Assembly: GCA_910575435.1 (NCBI GenBank)
Contig: CAJTGI010000004.1
Span: forward strand, 248,001 to 312,000
Source of the DNA: Clostridiaceae bacterium
GTDB lineage: Bacteria; Bacillota; Clostridia; Lachnospirales; Lachnospiraceae
Reading direction: 5' to 3'
DNA length: 64,000 bases
Shown here one piece after another: positions 51,705 through 60,836 of this stretch. A program made the position numbers and the translations under genes. The notes beneath the pieces were generated by a model. The model worked only from the letters and a program-made list of their open reading frames with translations. It ran no database searches and was not told the origin of the DNA. Position 1 is the stretch's first letter. Each line of letters begins with the position of its first letter.

Positions 51705-54140
51705 CTAACCTCTCTGCAATACCATATCTTTCATATTATATGATTCAATCTTTTTCTTCGCCTTTGCATATTTATACTTCAAATACCATTCAAACTTCTG
51801 CTCATGGGTAGAGATAAATATCTGGGCATCCCCAAACTCAAACCGCAAGATATCCACCAAGCCTACCATATTAACATCATCTATTGTCTGGATAGGATCA
51901 TCTATCAGCAAGATCGGCAAAGACTGGTTTCGCGCATAGACTTGATGCATGCAAAGCAAAAAGGACAGCGAAACAGCGGCAAGCTGCCCCGAACTCATAT
52001 TGTATAAAATGTCCTGATTGTCCTCGGACGAATGAATCAATTGAATCTTATCCACACTCTTATCCGTTAATACAAAAATACTTTTCCCAAAAAACTTCTG
52101 TTGCAAAATTTTAGCCGTATACACATGCAATAATGGCTCAATATCATGAATAACATTTCGCTTATACTTCTCAATCCCCCTTTGTATCGCATTTCTGTAT
52201 TCACACAGGTCCTCATAATATTCTTGTAATTTCTTGTATCTATTTTGAACTTTTTCCAATTCCCTCTTACAATTAAGGATTTCTTTCTCTTTCTTAATAG
52301 AATCATATAATACTTTCTCTATATAGGCATACTTATTCTGCAACACAGCATCGGTATGTTGCAAAAATTTATCCTCTTCCTTATCATAGTATTTGCCGTA
52401 ATCCATCCAAAACCCTTTTTCCTCCAATTTCATTTCTATATCTTTTGGAATCTTCTTTACTTTTTCTTCCATCATGGAAAGCAAGTTCTCATAGTTTTGA
52501 TGAATCTTTGCAATGTCCTCCTGGTGTTCCATTGGCAAACTGATATTTATTTTCTGCAACAAGTTGCCAATTTCATTTAGTTTCCCTATATATTTCTTCG
52601 CCTCCTGATAACGTTGATATTCGCCCTCTGACACTCTATTCTGCAATTGCTTATTTACATCATCAAGCAAATGATTCAGATACTTTTCAAACAACTCATC
52701 CATTCTATTTTGAATATCTGTAGCGACCCCTCGGGATTGTGCGAGCAGTTTTTTCTCCTCCTCTGCAATCTTTTCTTCCAGAACCCCGTCTTTCCCATAT
52801 TGCCTGCCGCAAAATGGACACTCCCCCTCCTCAATAACTTCTTGCTCCCTCGCCTGCTTTGCCCTACGAAACAAGACATTTCTCGCCTCAACAATGTCAG
52901 AGAGAACTCTCTCCGCCGTGCCCTGAATCTGCTGCAACCGCTTCACTTGTGCAATCTGCTCTTTCATATATTCAACGACATCTTCTTCCATAAGTTGTTC
53001 ATCCGAGATAACCTTCCAGTCAATCTTATGTATCTCTCGCTTTTCTAAATTCTTTCCCAGTTGTCCCAACCGCTGTTCCTTCTGGTATCTCTCTTCAAAA
53101 TCTTCCCCCTTCTGCACTAAAGAATAATAACGGCACGCATATTCTAGAGGTCTATCCTCGAACCGTATGTCCTCCCCACCATAGAATGGCATCATCAATT
53201 CCTGCAAAGGCTTATTCCAAATAAAGCATTGGCACTCTTCCTGATGCTTTGCATAATATATCAAATTTTCTATCTGGCCAAATGACTCGCCAAACTCCTC
53301 ATCTGTCAACACAGGAGTTTTCTGATCCCATTTTATCTTCTTTTCGGGAAAAAGACACTGATACTCTGCCTCTCTTTCTGCATTCTCCTTTGTTTGATCT
53401 TTTTCAAATTTATCTTCCAAATCTTTTATTATACTCTCCAACTGTCCCCTATTGTTTTCAAGTTTTGTTAAATACCCCAAGTTGTTTGTTCTATTGGAAT
53501 TTTTCAAGGAATAAATCATACGCTTTACCTTATCCAATTCTTCCTGTCGATCTGGGGGCAACTGAAACAAAAATTGCAAAGCATCTGACTTGCCCGTTCT
53601 CGATTCCTTTAAAAACTGTAAATGTTCATCTTGGGAGAGAAAACAACACTTGTCAAAAAATTCTGTTACATGATCCAAATGATGTTTTTTCAAAAAAGCA
53701 ATCTGATTCTCTTCTCCAGAAATCTCTTCGCCACTGACGATAATCCTTCTCTTAAATTTATCGAAAATAGTATTGGGATTATTTTCCACTGACGATACGA
53801 ATTCCACTGTGCCGGACGGTTTTTCATAAAAACGCTCCAACTGAAACTCAGAACCGCCTTCTTCCAAAGTCAGCCGCACATATGCCTCCTTCGATGGATC
53901 AGCAATCAAAATCGCTCTACCAGATTTCTCATTCTTCTTCACGCCCAGATTATCATTATAATCTAAAATCCTCTTAATCTGCCCAGTCAGCGCCAATTCC
54001 AATGCATCAAATACCGTTGTCTTTCCATATCCATTTGGTCCGTTTAATAAAATCAAATCCGCATTCCCAATCTCATTGATTTGGTCAAAGTTGCTGTCAA
54101 ATAATTTAAAATTCTCAATTTCCAGCTTTTTAATCTTCAT
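51705..54140 (-). CDS. SMC/Rad50-like ABC ATPase, ATPase component of an ABC-three-component-like system
   Basis: An 811-aa ABC ATPase split by coiled coils. Walker A GPNGYGKTT lies at 34-42, followed by long helical arms and a central CPFC at 441-444 that may form a zinc hook. The signature MSSGQLAAVSLSF and Walker B LPILLIDDPIQT (Asp747-Asp748) lie near the C-terminus, with the D/H-loop region IFISTHEQKFE. This is the architecture of Rad50/SbcC/RecF relatives. It overlaps the middle-component gene by 11 bp and is last in a five-gene operon. In ABC-three-component (ABC-3C) conflict systems such ATPases act with a small middle protein and an effector; the assignment is by context and remains to be confirmed by search. 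Confidence 0.8.
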   Translation of the reverse strand: MKIKKLEIENFKLFDSNFDQINEIGNADLILLNGPNGYGKTTVFDALELALTGQIKRILDYNDNLGVKKNEKSGRAILIADPSKEAYVRLTLEEGGSEFQLERFYEKPSGTVEFVSSVENNPNTIFDKFKRRIIVSGEEISGEENQIAFLKKHHLDHVTEFFDKCCFLSQDEHLQFLKESRTGKSDALQFLFQLPPDRQEELDKVKRMIYSLKNSNRTNNLGYLTKLENNRGQLESIIKDLEDKFEKDQTKENAEREAEYQCLFPEKKIKWDQKTPVLTDEEFGESFGQIENLIYYAKHQEECQCFIWNKPLQELMMPFYGGEDIRFEDRPLEYACRYYSLVQKGEDFEERYQKEQRLGQLGKNLEKREIHKIDWKVISDEQLMEEDVVEYMKEQIAQVKRLQQIQGTAERVLSDIVEARNVLFRRAKQAREQEVIEEGECPFCGRQYGKDGVLEEKIAEEEKKLLAQSRGVATDIQNRMDELFEKYLNHLLDDVNKQLQNRVSEGEYQRYQEAKKYIGKLNEIGNLLQKINISLPMEHQEDIAKIHQNYENLLSMMEEKVKKIPKDIEMKLEEKGFWMDYGKYYDKEEDKFLQHTDAVLQNKYAYIEKVLYDSIKKEKEILNCKRELEKVQNRYKKLQEYYEDLCEYRNAIQRGIEKYKRNVIHDIEPLLHVYTAKILQQKFFGKSIFVLTDKSVDKIQLIHSSEDNQDILYNMSSGQLAAVSLSFLLCMHQVYARNQSLPILLIDDPIQTIDDVNMVGLVDILRFEFGDAQIFISTHEQKFEWYLKYKYAKAKKKIESYNMKDMVLQRG

Positions 54141-54885
54141 TTTCCGTCACCTCCGCCAATTCCCTTTCTTCATCCGCCTGCTTTTGAACCAAGGCATCCA
54201 GCCATTCATACAACTTCTCTTCATCCTCCAGAAGTGGCTCCAATTCGTCACAAATGTCATGAATATGTTTGCGGTCAATCTGCTGTTTATCGCACTGCTT
54301 TTCAATAAATTCCTCCATCGTACAATAAGTCTGATCGCCCTCTCCCTGATATGCATGAAAATTCAAAAAGGGAATTTTGATAAACAAATTTATCAAGAAA
54401 TCATATTGAAAATTGTCTTTCGAGGACATCTTATATTGTTCAAAATTCCTTTCTTTAAAATATTCCTTGCACAGGGATTCAAACTTGCCCACGTTCTGCT
54501 TGGCAAAGTCGTCCATCTTCTCCGTATATACGAATACATTCTTTTTAAAATAATTTAAATCTTCCTCCACAAGGCAAATTGTTTTGCTCAATGGGCTGAT
54601 TTTCCCATTTTGTCCTAATTCATAGTACTCCTCTTCCTCTGCGCAAAGGAAAAAAATACATGTAATATTTTTATCCATGTCAGGATGATATATCTCCTGA
54701 TTCTCCTTGATGGCAGATAATATCTGTTCCGACTCCTTCTGCACCAATTCTAAATCCTGCATGTTCTTTAGGAAAAAAAATAAATAATAGGAATGATACT
54801 CCTTTTCCACGAACAAGGTATCATATTCCTTATAATTAAACACTAACTTTTCCTCTCCTATCATTGACGATATAAATTCACGCAT
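54130..54885 (-). CDS. Putative middle component of an ABC-three-component-like system
   Basis: A 251-aa soluble, acidic protein with no recognised catalytic motif. It is predicted mixed alpha/beta in the first ~150 residues and helical and very acidic at the end (EPLLEDEEKLYEWLDALVQKQADEERELAEVTENED). GGGAG lies 6 nt before the ATG. It sits between the nuclease-like gene (22 bp upstream) and the ABC ATPase (overlapping), which is the position of the 'middle component' in ABC-3C systems. Its role is inferred from this context alone. Confidence 0.6.
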   Translation of the reverse strand: MREFISSMIGEEKLVFNYKEYDTLFVEKEYHSYYLFFFLKNMQDLELVQKESEQILSAIKENQEIYHPDMDKNITCIFFLCAEEEEYYELGQNGKISPLSKTICLVEEDLNYFKKNVFVYTEKMDDFAKQNVGKFESLCKEYFKERNFEQYKMSSKDNFQYDFLINLFIKIPFLNFHAYQGEGDQTYCTMEEFIEKQCDKQQIDRKHIHDICDELEPLLEDEEKLYEWLDALVQKQADEERELAEVTENED

Positions 54886-54907
54886 GGCATTCTCCCTTCA
54901 TAAAAAA

Positions 54908-56512
54908 TTAATGATCTTTTGCAAGTCTACTTATTACATCTTCCGCCGTTACGAATTTCGGTTTCTTAGGATTGCAGATACTATTGCGATTATCTTCCCC
55001 AAAATCTATATTCTGTTGGCTCAAATATTTCTCACTAATCACAGTATAATCCTCATCCCATATCGTTTCATCATCTGAATCCAAATGAACGGTAATCAAC
55101 TCATCTGCCTCAAAAATCGGACTTACCAACTCTGGATTATTACTTATCCCTCCAACGATATCCTCCACCGCAACTCTTACTCGCCTTTTGCCATGTGCAA
55201 GTGCTGTCAAAAACGCATTATTTCTTTGATCCCTGACCATAACTCTTGTATCATCTTTTTTAATAAAAAACTGTTCGGAAATATTTTTATAAACCTCAAA
55301 CACCGAATCTTGCAATCCATCTTTATTTACCAATGTATTTAAGCAGTCTCTGTCCCCTATCTTCTCACGGCAATTAGGGTTATAGGCGTAACACATCTTC
55401 AGAAACTCTTCATCATCCAAATCCACTCTGCCATATATTTCATTCAAAAGCTTGCATCTACTATCTTCATTTCCCTCGCACGCATTTCTGCAAATCATTC
55501 TACAATACTGGGACAACGCATCCGCATAACGTCTTCTTAATGCCATAATATTTGCAGGGATTTCATAATCAGAAACACTGTCATCCAAAATCTTCATGAT
55601 ATCCTGAAAAGAAATATGGCTTTGATATTCCTTATTCTGCCGCTTTTTCCAATGTCTATTTGCGATTGCCTCTCTAATATATTGCAACAGTTTATTTGCA
55701 ATAAACTCATACTGTTCTTCTGTCAAATGCTCTCGACTATTTACAAGAATTTTATATTCTTTCACCGTTTCGACAATCCAGCCAAAAAGTCTTTTCGTAT
55801 CACAATGATACGTCCCCGCATCATCATATGCATACAACTCTATCTCTCCATCAATGCCAGGAACAGCCAATTCCTCATCTAGATACTCCAGCAATCCTTC
55901 TATTTCTTTTTTCAATTCATCCGCCGTGCATTTTTCTTTAATGTTCTTCCTTATTTCCCCCAATTTGTCTTTATATTCCTTGCGATTTAACTTGATTGGT
56001 TCCTCTTCAATCACCTTGCTGACTGATTCCAAGAATGCATCCTCATCTTTCGATTCAATCACTTTACAAGCAAGTTTGTCCAATTCATCGTAGTATCCTA
56101 ATACGCTTTCCTTCCAATCCTGCATAATTTTTTTGATATCATTTTCATCTTGCGTAACTTCTTCGCTAATATGCATGTATGCTTTTGGCATCCCTAAACC
56201 TTGCTTATTCAAAAAATTCCTCTCTAGCATTAACTGAATAATCGGTTTATCATAATCCTTGATACTTCTTTTATTGATATTTTTCACCTGATGTATGGAT
56301 ATGTATTGTTTGCTCTCACTATCTTGCTTCATAAGGGCCACATCTTCCCAATTTTCTATTTCTAATTGATAGGTCTCACTAATCTCTTCCCTGTCAGAAC
56401 CACCATTCAACAATTCGCATATTTTGCTCACTGCTAAATAAACTGCCACATGGCCTTGGTATATAAATCCACTCCAAGTAGGCGTAGCGTCATGCTCAAA
56501 AACAGAAGCCAT
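54908..56512 (-). CDS. ABC-three-component-like effector with N-terminal nuclease-like domain
   Basis: A 534-aa protein starting MASVFEHDATPTWSGFIYQG. The WSGF.YQG segment, followed by a helix and then D57 ... Q75-x-K77 (EDVALMK ... ISIHQVKNI), fits the PD-(D/E)xK-like nuclease domain found in many ABC-3C and Cap4-like effectors. The C-terminal ~300 residues are largely helical, with a CxxxC-like cysteine patch (CRMICRNACEGNEDSRC, CYAYNPNC). ATG 56512 has GGGGAG 8 nt upstream; the 10 extra residues up to 56542 would overlap the preceding gene. It is the likely DNA-targeting part of the system (inference). Confidence 0.65.
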   Translation of the reverse strand: MASVFEHDATPTWSGFIYQGHVAVYLAVSKICELLNGGSDREEISETYQLEIENWEDVALMKQDSESKQYISIHQVKNINKRSIKDYDKPIIQLMLERNFLNKQGLGMPKAYMHISEEVTQDENDIKKIMQDWKESVLGYYDELDKLACKVIESKDEDAFLESVSKVIEEEPIKLNRKEYKDKLGEIRKNIKEKCTADELKKEIEGLLEYLDEELAVPGIDGEIELYAYDDAGTYHCDTKRLFGWIVETVKEYKILVNSREHLTEEQYEFIANKLLQYIREAIANRHWKKRQNKEYQSHISFQDIMKILDDSVSDYEIPANIMALRRRYADALSQYCRMICRNACEGNEDSRCKLLNEIYGRVDLDDEEFLKMCYAYNPNCREKIGDRDCLNTLVNKDGLQDSVFEVYKNISEQFFIKKDDTRVMVRDQRNNAFLTALAHGKRRVRVAVEDIVGGISNNPELVSPIFEADELITVHLDSDDETIWDEDYTVISEKYLSQQNIDFGEDNRNSICNPKKPKFVTAEDVISRLAKDH

Positions 56513-56531
56513 TTTTTCATCTCCCCTTTCT

Positions 56532-57206
56532 TCATCCTCCATGTGATTTTATTTTCTCTTTTATCTCCCGAACCAGTTGCTGCACTCTGGAAGCCGGGTA
56601 CATTTCCGACGGCTTCCGCATTCCATCCTCCACGCATTTTCTATATTTCTGTTCTGCCAATCGAATTGCCGCTTGTTCATCCCCATGATTCATCAATTTT
56701 CGATAAATATCCTCATCATTTTTATGATATTTCTGTCCCGTGACCTTCTTATATTTTTCTGCAAACTGTTCACAACATCTATAAGATTCCATGATGACTG
56801 GCATTTCTCCAAAATAAGCATACATCCATATTTCAAAGCACGGATTGGACCACCCGGCACCCACGCCACTTTTCTCCGCCAACTTAATAATTTTATCAAA
56901 ATCCTTTACCTGATCCCTGTCAAAAACAATCCAGGGAATGCGTGGCTGGGATTCCTTCCCAGCCAAATCCAAAGCTTTTTCCACAAGTTTCTCAGTTTTC
57001 GCATTTTCCACTTTGATCACCAGGTGGCCCTTTAACTTCTCCGGCATAGCATCGCGCAATCCAAAAAAATAATTCTCTTCCGTCTCCTTCGTATCCGTCA
57101 CAATCAGATAATAGCCAAGTTCAGGAATCCTAGAATCAACCTTCTTATTCCTGTCTTTCCTCCTCCCAGCCCTGGCATCACTGGGTCTCCTTCCGCTTTT
57201 GCCCAT
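56532..57206 (-). CDS. RloB/AbiLii-like protein
   Basis: A 224-aa RloB-family protein. The N-terminal strand and loop LIVTDTKETEENYFF correspond to the family's 'cEGxxTExnYF', with Asp in place of the usual first Glu. Downstream are the acidic WIVFDRDQV (DxD type) and the strongly conserved WSNPCFEIWMYAYF. This resembles a Toprim-like metal-binding arrangement (inference). RloB proteins occur with AAA ATPases in AbiL-type abortive infection and RloAB loci. It overlaps the ATPase gene by 29 bp upstream and lies 19 bp before the nuclease-like gene. Confidence 0.82.
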   Translation of the reverse strand: MGKSGRRPSDARAGRRKDRNKKVDSRIPELGYYLIVTDTKETEENYFFGLRDAMPEKLKGHLVIKVENAKTEKLVEKALDLAGKESQPRIPWIVFDRDQVKDFDKIIKLAEKSGVGAGWSNPCFEIWMYAYFGEMPVIMESYRCCEQFAEKYKKVTGQKYHKNDEDIYRKLMNHGDEQAAIRLAEQKYRKCVEDGMRKPSEMYPASRVQQLVREIKEKIKSHGG

Positions 57207-58494
57207 CCTCTTCCGTTCTCCCTTTCAACATTGTCATTGGTTTCAGCGCGGGAATGGCTCCGTAATTCCCTGTGAGGTACTTTTTGGCAAATGCCTCGTC
57301 CCTGCGCACTTTATTTCCTTCTTCATCCTGAAATTCCACAAGAGAGTATAATTCAGACACTCCATTTTTCTTCTTATTGACCATCCATATTTCATCCCTG
57401 CGCAGCAAATCATTAGAAAATTGCCAGATATCGTGTGTAGTAAATATAATCTGAGCATTGTTCGTATTAATTTCCGGAGATAGGAAGGTCAATATGATAT
57501 TTCGCACCAATAACGGATGCAGCCTGCTATTCAGTTCATCAATAACCAAAGTCGCGCCACGTTCCAATACGCTTTTTAATGGCGGGTATAATGTAAACAT
57601 TTTCAATGTCCCGCTAGATTCACCCATTAGCGGAATATTGGCCACCTTCTCGCTATCTGCCATTTTATGGAGCGTATTAATTCTATATCGCTTTCTTCCA
57701 TCCTCTTCATCCTCCCGGACGATTTCCTCCACGTCAAACCCCCGGATTGCATCATCAAATGACGCAAAATACTCTACGATATTATTTTGCACTTCCTTGC
57801 TAGTGGTAAAATTTTTTGGAAGTCTTTTTGACAAAAAATAATTTTCTCTCGGATTGCCAAAATCCACAATGGCATTATCCAAAAACCAATTCCTGACTTT
57901 TTTCAATTTGTCTATCTGAAGTTTTGCCCCAAGGGAAACAATTAAAGTTTCTTTATTTAGGGCTGATTTGATATTATCTATATGGTTTTTATCAAAACCA
58001 TTCATCTCCAATTCTTCACCCTTTTTCCTATAAAATATCGTCCTATAGTTGTTCCTTGCAGTTTTTGCCTTGGAATACAGCCATTCCTCCACCACCTCGC
58101 AATCCTTTAGAGAAAACCCATATTGATATACCCTTCCTGTATTCTCTGCATGATCCACATAAAATACTTCAAAAGATGTCTCCTCGTCTCTGCTTTTTTC
58201 GTCATATAAAAAAAATGGGGCTTTTGCATGGCTATCTTCCGTCTTTTCATATGTTTCATCTGTATCTCCAAATCCAAAAGACCTAGCAACATAGTAAGTC
58301 ATATACGCAAATGCATCAAATACATTTGATTTGCCGCTGGCATTTGCCCCATAAATTGCCGCAACTTTTAAGAATTTGTCATTGGCAGTTTCCACAACAT
58401 GATCTTCATGCTCTTTAATACGAGTTGCTGATAAATCCAAGGAAACTTCATCCCGAAAGGATTTAAAATTTTTAAAATTAAACTGTATTAGCAT
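57178..58494 (-). CDS. RloA/AbiLi-like AAA ATPase (OLD/SMC-related)
   Basis: A 438-aa ATPase of the AAA_15/AAA_21 kind. It opens IQFNFKNFKSFRDEVSLDLS, with Walker A GANASGKSN at ~residues 49-57. Late in the chain are a signature-like segment (MGESSGTLKMFTLYP), Walker B ATLVIDELNSRLHP and an H-loop IIFTTHDIWQF. This is the AbiLi/RloA partner of the RloB-like gene, which it overlaps. AAGGAG lies 6 nt before ATG 58494. As first gene of the five-gene operon it lies behind an AT-rich promoter. Such pairs act against phage in Lactococcus AbiL; the trigger here is unknown. Confidence 0.85.
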   Translation of the reverse strand: MLIQFNFKNFKSFRDEVSLDLSATRIKEHEDHVVETANDKFLKVAAIYGANASGKSNVFDAFAYMTYYVARSFGFGDTDETYEKTEDSHAKAPFFLYDEKSRDEETSFEVFYVDHAENTGRVYQYGFSLKDCEVVEEWLYSKAKTARNNYRTIFYRKKGEELEMNGFDKNHIDNIKSALNKETLIVSLGAKLQIDKLKKVRNWFLDNAIVDFGNPRENYFLSKRLPKNFTTSKEVQNNIVEYFASFDDAIRGFDVEEIVREDEEDGRKRYRINTLHKMADSEKVANIPLMGESSGTLKMFTLYPPLKSVLERGATLVIDELNSRLHPLLVRNIILTFLSPEINTNNAQIIFTTHDIWQFSNDLLRRDEIWMVNKKKNGVSELYSLVEFQDEEGNKVRRDEAFAKKYLTGNYGAIPALKPMTMLKGRTEEDGQKRKETQ

Positions 58495-58535
58495 CATATA
58501 CTCCTTTTCCGGCTTATTATAAGGCTTATTATTAT

Positions 58536-58563
58536 ATTATATACATTTTCCTCAAAAAAACAA
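58536..58563 (-). promoter_or_regulatory. Probable promoter of the five-gene defence operon
   Basis: On the minus strand TTGTTT (58563-58558), 16 bp, TATAAT (58541-58536), giving a ~35-nt leader to the first ATPase gene. The surrounding DNA is very AT-rich. Confidence 0.55.
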
Positions 58564-58694
58564 CGCTGAATTTAAGCAATCTATAAATTTATATGTAGAT
58601 TTATAATTATTTTCCAAATATTAATGTATCGAATTATATTTTACAGATATCAGCGTGCACTTTCATCCGGTAATGTTTTTTGCATTATCACAAA

Positions 58695-58734
58695 ACTTAG
58701 CGGCTCCCTGGCACAACCAAGAGAGCCGCTAAGT
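58695..58734. repeat. 12-bp perfect inverted repeat in the defence-operon upstream region
   Basis: ACTTAGCGGCTC (58695-58706) and GAGCCGCTAAGT (58723-58734) with a 16-nt loop. On the minus strand it is followed by TTTTGTG, so it may end the XRE transcript, or be an operator. It is the only marked structure in the ~470-bp spacer besides the promoter and a possible small gene. Confidence 0.5.
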
Positions 58735-58756
58735 AATGCAGGCATCCGCCCATTTC

Positions 58757-58906
58757 TCATTTGTATTTTTTCCCGCCCTTCAATGAATGGGGCCCTTTTT
58801 CTTCCGTATCCCAACCTGAACATATTCCAACCACAGATATCCAATCATAAAAATCCATTATCAAAATCACGTGCCTTATCTCTGTTCCGTCCCTATCATA
58901 TAGCAT
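58757..58906 (-). CDS. Possible 49-aa small protein downstream of the XRE regulator
   Basis: An open frame from ATG 58906 to TGA 58757, reading MLYDRDGTEIRHVILIMDF and ending in GGKKYK. The ribosome binding site is weak (GAACGAAG). There is no known family, and codon use alone cannot decide. It lies between the XRE gene and the hairpin at 58695, so it could be the second gene of a short regulator unit. Low confidence. Confidence 0.2.
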   Translation of the reverse strand: MLYDRDGTEIRHVILIMDFYDWISVVGICSGWDTEEKGPHSLKGGKKYK

Positions 58907-58967
58907 CTTCGTTCTGTCGGCCCTGCTTTCGCAGCAAGCCTCTCTACCCTTTTATCACGTATTCATC

Positions 58968-59336
58968 CTATCTTTGCATTTTCTTATTCGCCATAAAATA
59001 AAAAATATGCTCCAGCAATGCCCTATCCTGAGGGCTGACATCCCCAACGAAAAATTTCTCCTCCCCCTGAGTTGTCCCTTCCGAGGAAGAAGAATCCTGC
59101 CCCGCGTCATCTCTAACATATGCCCCCGCCAAAATTTCATTCGGTGATGCACCTGTCACAGAGCATATTTTCAGAAGCAAATCCAGAGATAGTTCCGCAG
59201 AACCGCTCTCCACATGGGCAATCCCATTCTTAGCAGTACCTGTTAGTTCTGCCAGTTTCGCCAGGCTCATGCCGCATTGCTGACGCGCCGCACTGATATT
59301 GCAACCTATCGCATTCCTTTTCCTTTCTTCCAGCAT
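58968..59336 (-). CDS. XRE-family helix-turn-helix regulator
   Basis: A 122-aa regulator with an N-terminal HTH_3 domain (~8-65): NISAARQQCGMSLAKLAELTGTAKNGIAHVESGSAELSLDLLLKI, with typical helix 2/3 sequence. A Ser/Glu/Gly-rich linker (DSSSSEGTTQGEE) and a short C-terminal helical segment follow. GGAGGG lies 8 nt before ATG 59336, so this start was preferred to 59360. It is on the same strand as, and upstream of, the five-gene defence operon, so it may control it; direct evidence is lacking. Confidence 0.8.
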   Translation of the reverse strand: MLEERKRNAIGCNISAARQQCGMSLAKLAELTGTAKNGIAHVESGSAELSLDLLLKICSVTGASPNEILAGAYVRDDAGQDSSSSEGTTQGEEKFFVGDVSPQDRALLEHIFYFMANKKMQR

Positions 59337-59596
59337 ATAGATTTCCCTCCATTCCCACAAGAATCCACAATTCTTCTCTTATATTCTCCAAAATATGAAT
59401 AAAATTCGTACAAGCAAGCCGCTATCTTTAGAAAGTCAACACGCAATTCCCCTTCACAAAATGAAAACCATTATACAAATAAAATGAGGTGAAATAAATT
59501 CAGATCCAAGAACTTGTTGTACACAATATGTATCGGATATACAGGCAAAAGTATTAATAGTCATGTTCTATATTTTTATCTGTCAGCCCTCTTTTT

Positions 59597-59627
59597 AAAA
59601 AAGGACAACGATGAAACGCTGTCCTTT
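59597..59627 (-). terminator. Intrinsic terminator of cheV
   Basis: On the minus strand AAAGGACA / TGTCCTTT with a 12-nt loop is followed by a run of six T (the A-run 59597-59602 on the plus strand). It lies ~85 bp after the cheV stop. The rest of the 59361-59712 spacer shows no gene. Confidence 0.85.
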
Positions 59628-59712
59628 GAATCCTGTCGGCCACTCCGACTCACATATGTGACAGGAACTCATGCCTTTCCATCTTTCCCATAGAAAAGCA
59701 AAATACATTCCC

Positions 59713-60621
59713 TTAATCTTCCCCTAAAATAATCTTATCCAAATGCTGAATAAACGCTCCAAATTCATTCTTGGACAACTGGGCAGATGCCCCAAGCCTT
59801 TCCCCCTTCTTTCTCATCTGCTCATTAATCAGCGAGGAGAATATAATTACCGGAATATGCTTCAATTCCGAATCCTCTTTCATCATGCGGAGAAGCCGAT
59901 GCCCATCCATCTGGGGCATCTCAATATCCGTCACCACGCATTTCACATTTTTCTCCAACGTGCCATTTTCCTTATACTGGCTCAATGCCTCCCAAAGTTC
60001 CAAGCCATTGTTGTAAGGTACCACATTCATATAGCCAGCCTTGCTCAGCCCCTCGAAAATCATAGTGCTCAACAGCTGGGAATCCTCGGCATAGAGAATC
60101 GGCGCATTGCATGACTGCCTCTTTCCTAATTTATCCACGTCAGCCACGTTGATACCCACCTCTGGCGTAATATCCGCTACGATTTTCTCAAAGTCCAGCA
60201 AAATCACCAACTTCTCGTCCAAATTTACAATGCCCGTGGCCACGCTGGAACTTGCACTGTTCACCATGCTGTCCGGCTTGATAATGGAAGACCAGTTCAC
60301 CCTGTGGATTCCCACCACGCCATGTACGTGGAAGCCAGCATTCAGCCCATTAAAATTGGTAATCAGGAACATGTCCTGCTTGCTGTCAACTCTCTCCTCC
60401 ATCCCCAGGCATCTTGCCAGATTGATAATGGAAATCGTCTCTCCTCTCGTGGTAAACGCTCCCTCCACAAAGGGGTGGGCATTGGGAATCGGGGTCAGGG
60501 GATTGTATATAAGAATCTCCTGGATTTTAGCCACATTGATGCCATAATAATTCCCGCTCACCATAAATTCCAAAATTTCCAATTCATTTGTCCCGCTCTC
60601 CAATAAAATCTTTGTATCCAT
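59713..60621 (-). CDS. cheV: Chemotaxis coupling/response-regulator protein CheV
   Basis: A 302-aa protein with an N-terminal CheW domain (~15-160, LEFMVSGNYYGINVAKIQEIL and TTRGETISIINLARCLGM) and a C-terminal receiver domain (~175-300). The receiver acceptor Asp lies in CVVTDIEMPQMDG and the switch Lys in AQLSKNEFG. CheV couples chemoreceptors to CheA and is itself phosphorylated. ATG 60621 has GGAGGAG 4-7 nt upstream; the longer frame to 60660 is not needed. No other chemotaxis or flagellar gene is in the window, so partners must lie elsewhere. Confidence 0.92.
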   Translation of the reverse strand: MDTKILLESGTNELEILEFMVSGNYYGINVAKIQEILIYNPLTPIPNAHPFVEGAFTTRGETISIINLARCLGMEERVDSKQDMFLITNFNGLNAGFHVHGVVGIHRVNWSSIIKPDSMVNSASSSVATGIVNLDEKLVILLDFEKIVADITPEVGINVADVDKLGKRQSCNAPILYAEDSQLLSTMIFEGLSKAGYMNVVPYNNGLELWEALSQYKENGTLEKNVKCVVTDIEMPQMDGHRLLRMMKEDSELKHIPVIIFSSLINEQMRKKGERLGASAQLSKNEFGAFIQHLDKIILGED

Positions 60622-60723
60622 ACGCTCCTCCATTCTCTGTATAAAGGGCACCTGTTCCACCGATGCCCCCTACGATCTCTTATTACCCATTTTACTATAT
60701 GAACCCTTGATTTGCAAGATGCT

Positions 60724-60779
60724 GAACAAAAAAATGGAATCAGCCTACACAGAACAAAAAAACGAAATCAGCCTACATT
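60724..60779. repeat. 28-bp tandem repeat, two copies
   Basis: GAACAAAAAAATGGAATCAG... (60724-60751) is repeated at 60752-60779 with about four differences, each unit ending GCCTACA. It lies between the GtrA gene and cheV. Confidence 0.7.
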
Positions 60780-60836
60780 AATTGTTGTCATTACACTGTA
60801 TTATGCATATAGAAGATAATTTCCCATTACCCTACG

